Shown here in pieces: positions 63,037 to 64,000 of a stretch of DNA of 64,000 bases; position 1 is the stretch's first letter, and every line of letters begins with the position of its first letter. Position numbers and translations under genes: made by a program. Source of the DNA: Tubiluchus corallicola (taxonomy: Eukaryota; Priapulida; Priapulimorpha; Priapulimorphida; Tubiluchidae); the NCBI GenBank assembly GCA_030141605.1, contig JAQGDQ010000156.1:124001-188000 (forward strand), in the 5' to 3' direction. The notes beneath the pieces were generated by a model. It did not search any database, was not told where the DNA came from, and saw only the letters and a program-made list of their open reading frames with translations.

Positions 63037-64000
63037 GTATGTATATGACTTTTAAGAATTGTTGAACATAAGGTTTTCCTAAACAACCCACTTTATTAGA
63101 AAAATTTAACATTTCTACTGCATACTAGCAATCATCATCTGGGAATATATATAAAGAAATATGAAAATCTTTCCTGTTGATGACTGTAGTTGTAACTGTC
63201 TACTGTAGTAGAAACGTTGCATTTTTCTAGTAAAGATTTAAAAAAAATTATTATCTAGCATGGTTATTTATGAAATATATTGTTCTTGTCATAAAAAACT
63301 TAAAAAAACTTCATAAGAAGATATGTCTTACTTATCATTTATCATTGTATTTGGAAGTTGGCATTATCATTCTATTAAGTGGTAACATATTTTCACATAC
63401 TTTCTTTGCGTGTCATTAAATGTGAAATGCCCCAATGCTATCCAGTGTGCCCCAAAATACATAAGTGATCTTGGACATGGTACTTCACACCCTACCTGTC
63501 ACTGAACAACAGATACAATAATTATCACCTCTTACATAAATAAAACAATGCTGATATCTTCACTTGTCCATTGTGTTAAGTCAAGATATATGTTTCAAAA
63601 TTTCATATAAGTGTTTGTGTCTAAGATAGCAAAAAATATAATTTTATGATTGTGTTGGCTAAAAGACGGGAATTTCTGCATATTCTGGAATTTGTGAATT
63701 GCTGGTATATATATATTGTGACATAGTCATTTTGTTTACATACAATTAATAGTTTTTTCTTTAAATGTTTATGAGACTGATTTTTGCCAGGGATAATAAT
63801 AAAATACGTTATGAAGGTGTATATGGTGCATTCATTGGCATTGTGGCAATGTTATTTCTGCTAAAATTGAAATTTCCAAATGGTTAGACGTGTCAGTATG
63901 TGCACTAGGATAACTGTCCTTAGCAATGAAATAAAACAGATTTCTTGAAAATTCTTCATTTGTCATAGCATTAATCTCATTGGTTGTGGTGATATCACAT

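Noticed and set aside
1-63036. Two or more separate genes for the repeat protein instead of one
   Set aside because: All 42 junction phases agree and no stop codon, start-like exon or convincing poly(A) site interrupts the series, though the change at 33-35 kb leaves some doubt.

Overview
The window is animal (metazoan) nuclear DNA, most likely from an invertebrate. It is AT-rich, has GT-AG introns of about 0.1-9 kb, and is dense in short non-autonomous transposons and tandem repeats. It encodes animal-type proteins (an LDL-receptor class A module, a survivin-type BIR protein, a mitochondrial CGFS glutaredoxin). I cannot name the species or phylum from sequence alone.

Almost the whole window is one plus-strand gene, open at both ends. 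I reconstruct 43 exons between 1 and 63036. Every exon boundary has an AG acceptor and a GT donor, the intron phases agree at all 42 junctions, and the exons sum to 15,570 nt, exactly 5,190 codons with no stop. The protein is a giant chain of about 110-residue units. Each reads roughly G-x-hydrophobic, helix ending in (A)W-x-x-x-NPG, V-x-V-Y-V-V strand, D-G-x-P-V-T-x-x-x-Y-(F/V) strand, then P-x(n) helix. This looks like a SEA/ferredoxin-like fold, and it resembles from memory the extracellular repeats of the KIAA1549 (UPF0606) family. In 1-33 kb a long exon (type A, about 700 nt, phase 0 to 1) alternates with a short exon (type B, about 200 nt, phase 1 to 0); each A+B pair encodes three units. 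One cassette is replaced by a Ser/Thr/Pro-rich mucin-like segment (11.5-11.9 kb). A 2.1 kb single exon (40.7-42.8 kb) carries several divergent units and one LDLa module. From 33 kb onward exons are shorter and use phase 1/2 introns. Conserved N-glycosylation sequons and paired cysteines indicate an extracellular protein; neither the signal peptide nor the C-terminal end is in the window.

An 8.9 kb intron (50071-58981) holds two complete genes: a survivin-like BIR gene on the minus strand (CDS 52122-52658) and a GLRX5-type glutaredoxin on the plus strand (54419-54832). They are head to head and probably share a promoter region.

Introns also hold mobile and repetitive DNA: two TA-flanked MITE families (one copy with an internal 14-copy 49-bp array), two hAT-like MITEs with exact 8-bp target duplications, a TTAA-flanked piggyBac-like MITE, an inverted pair of a further TIR element around exons 22-23, a foldback palindrome, 5S-rRNA-derived SINE-like fragments, a 32-copy 46-bp satellite and several microsatellites.
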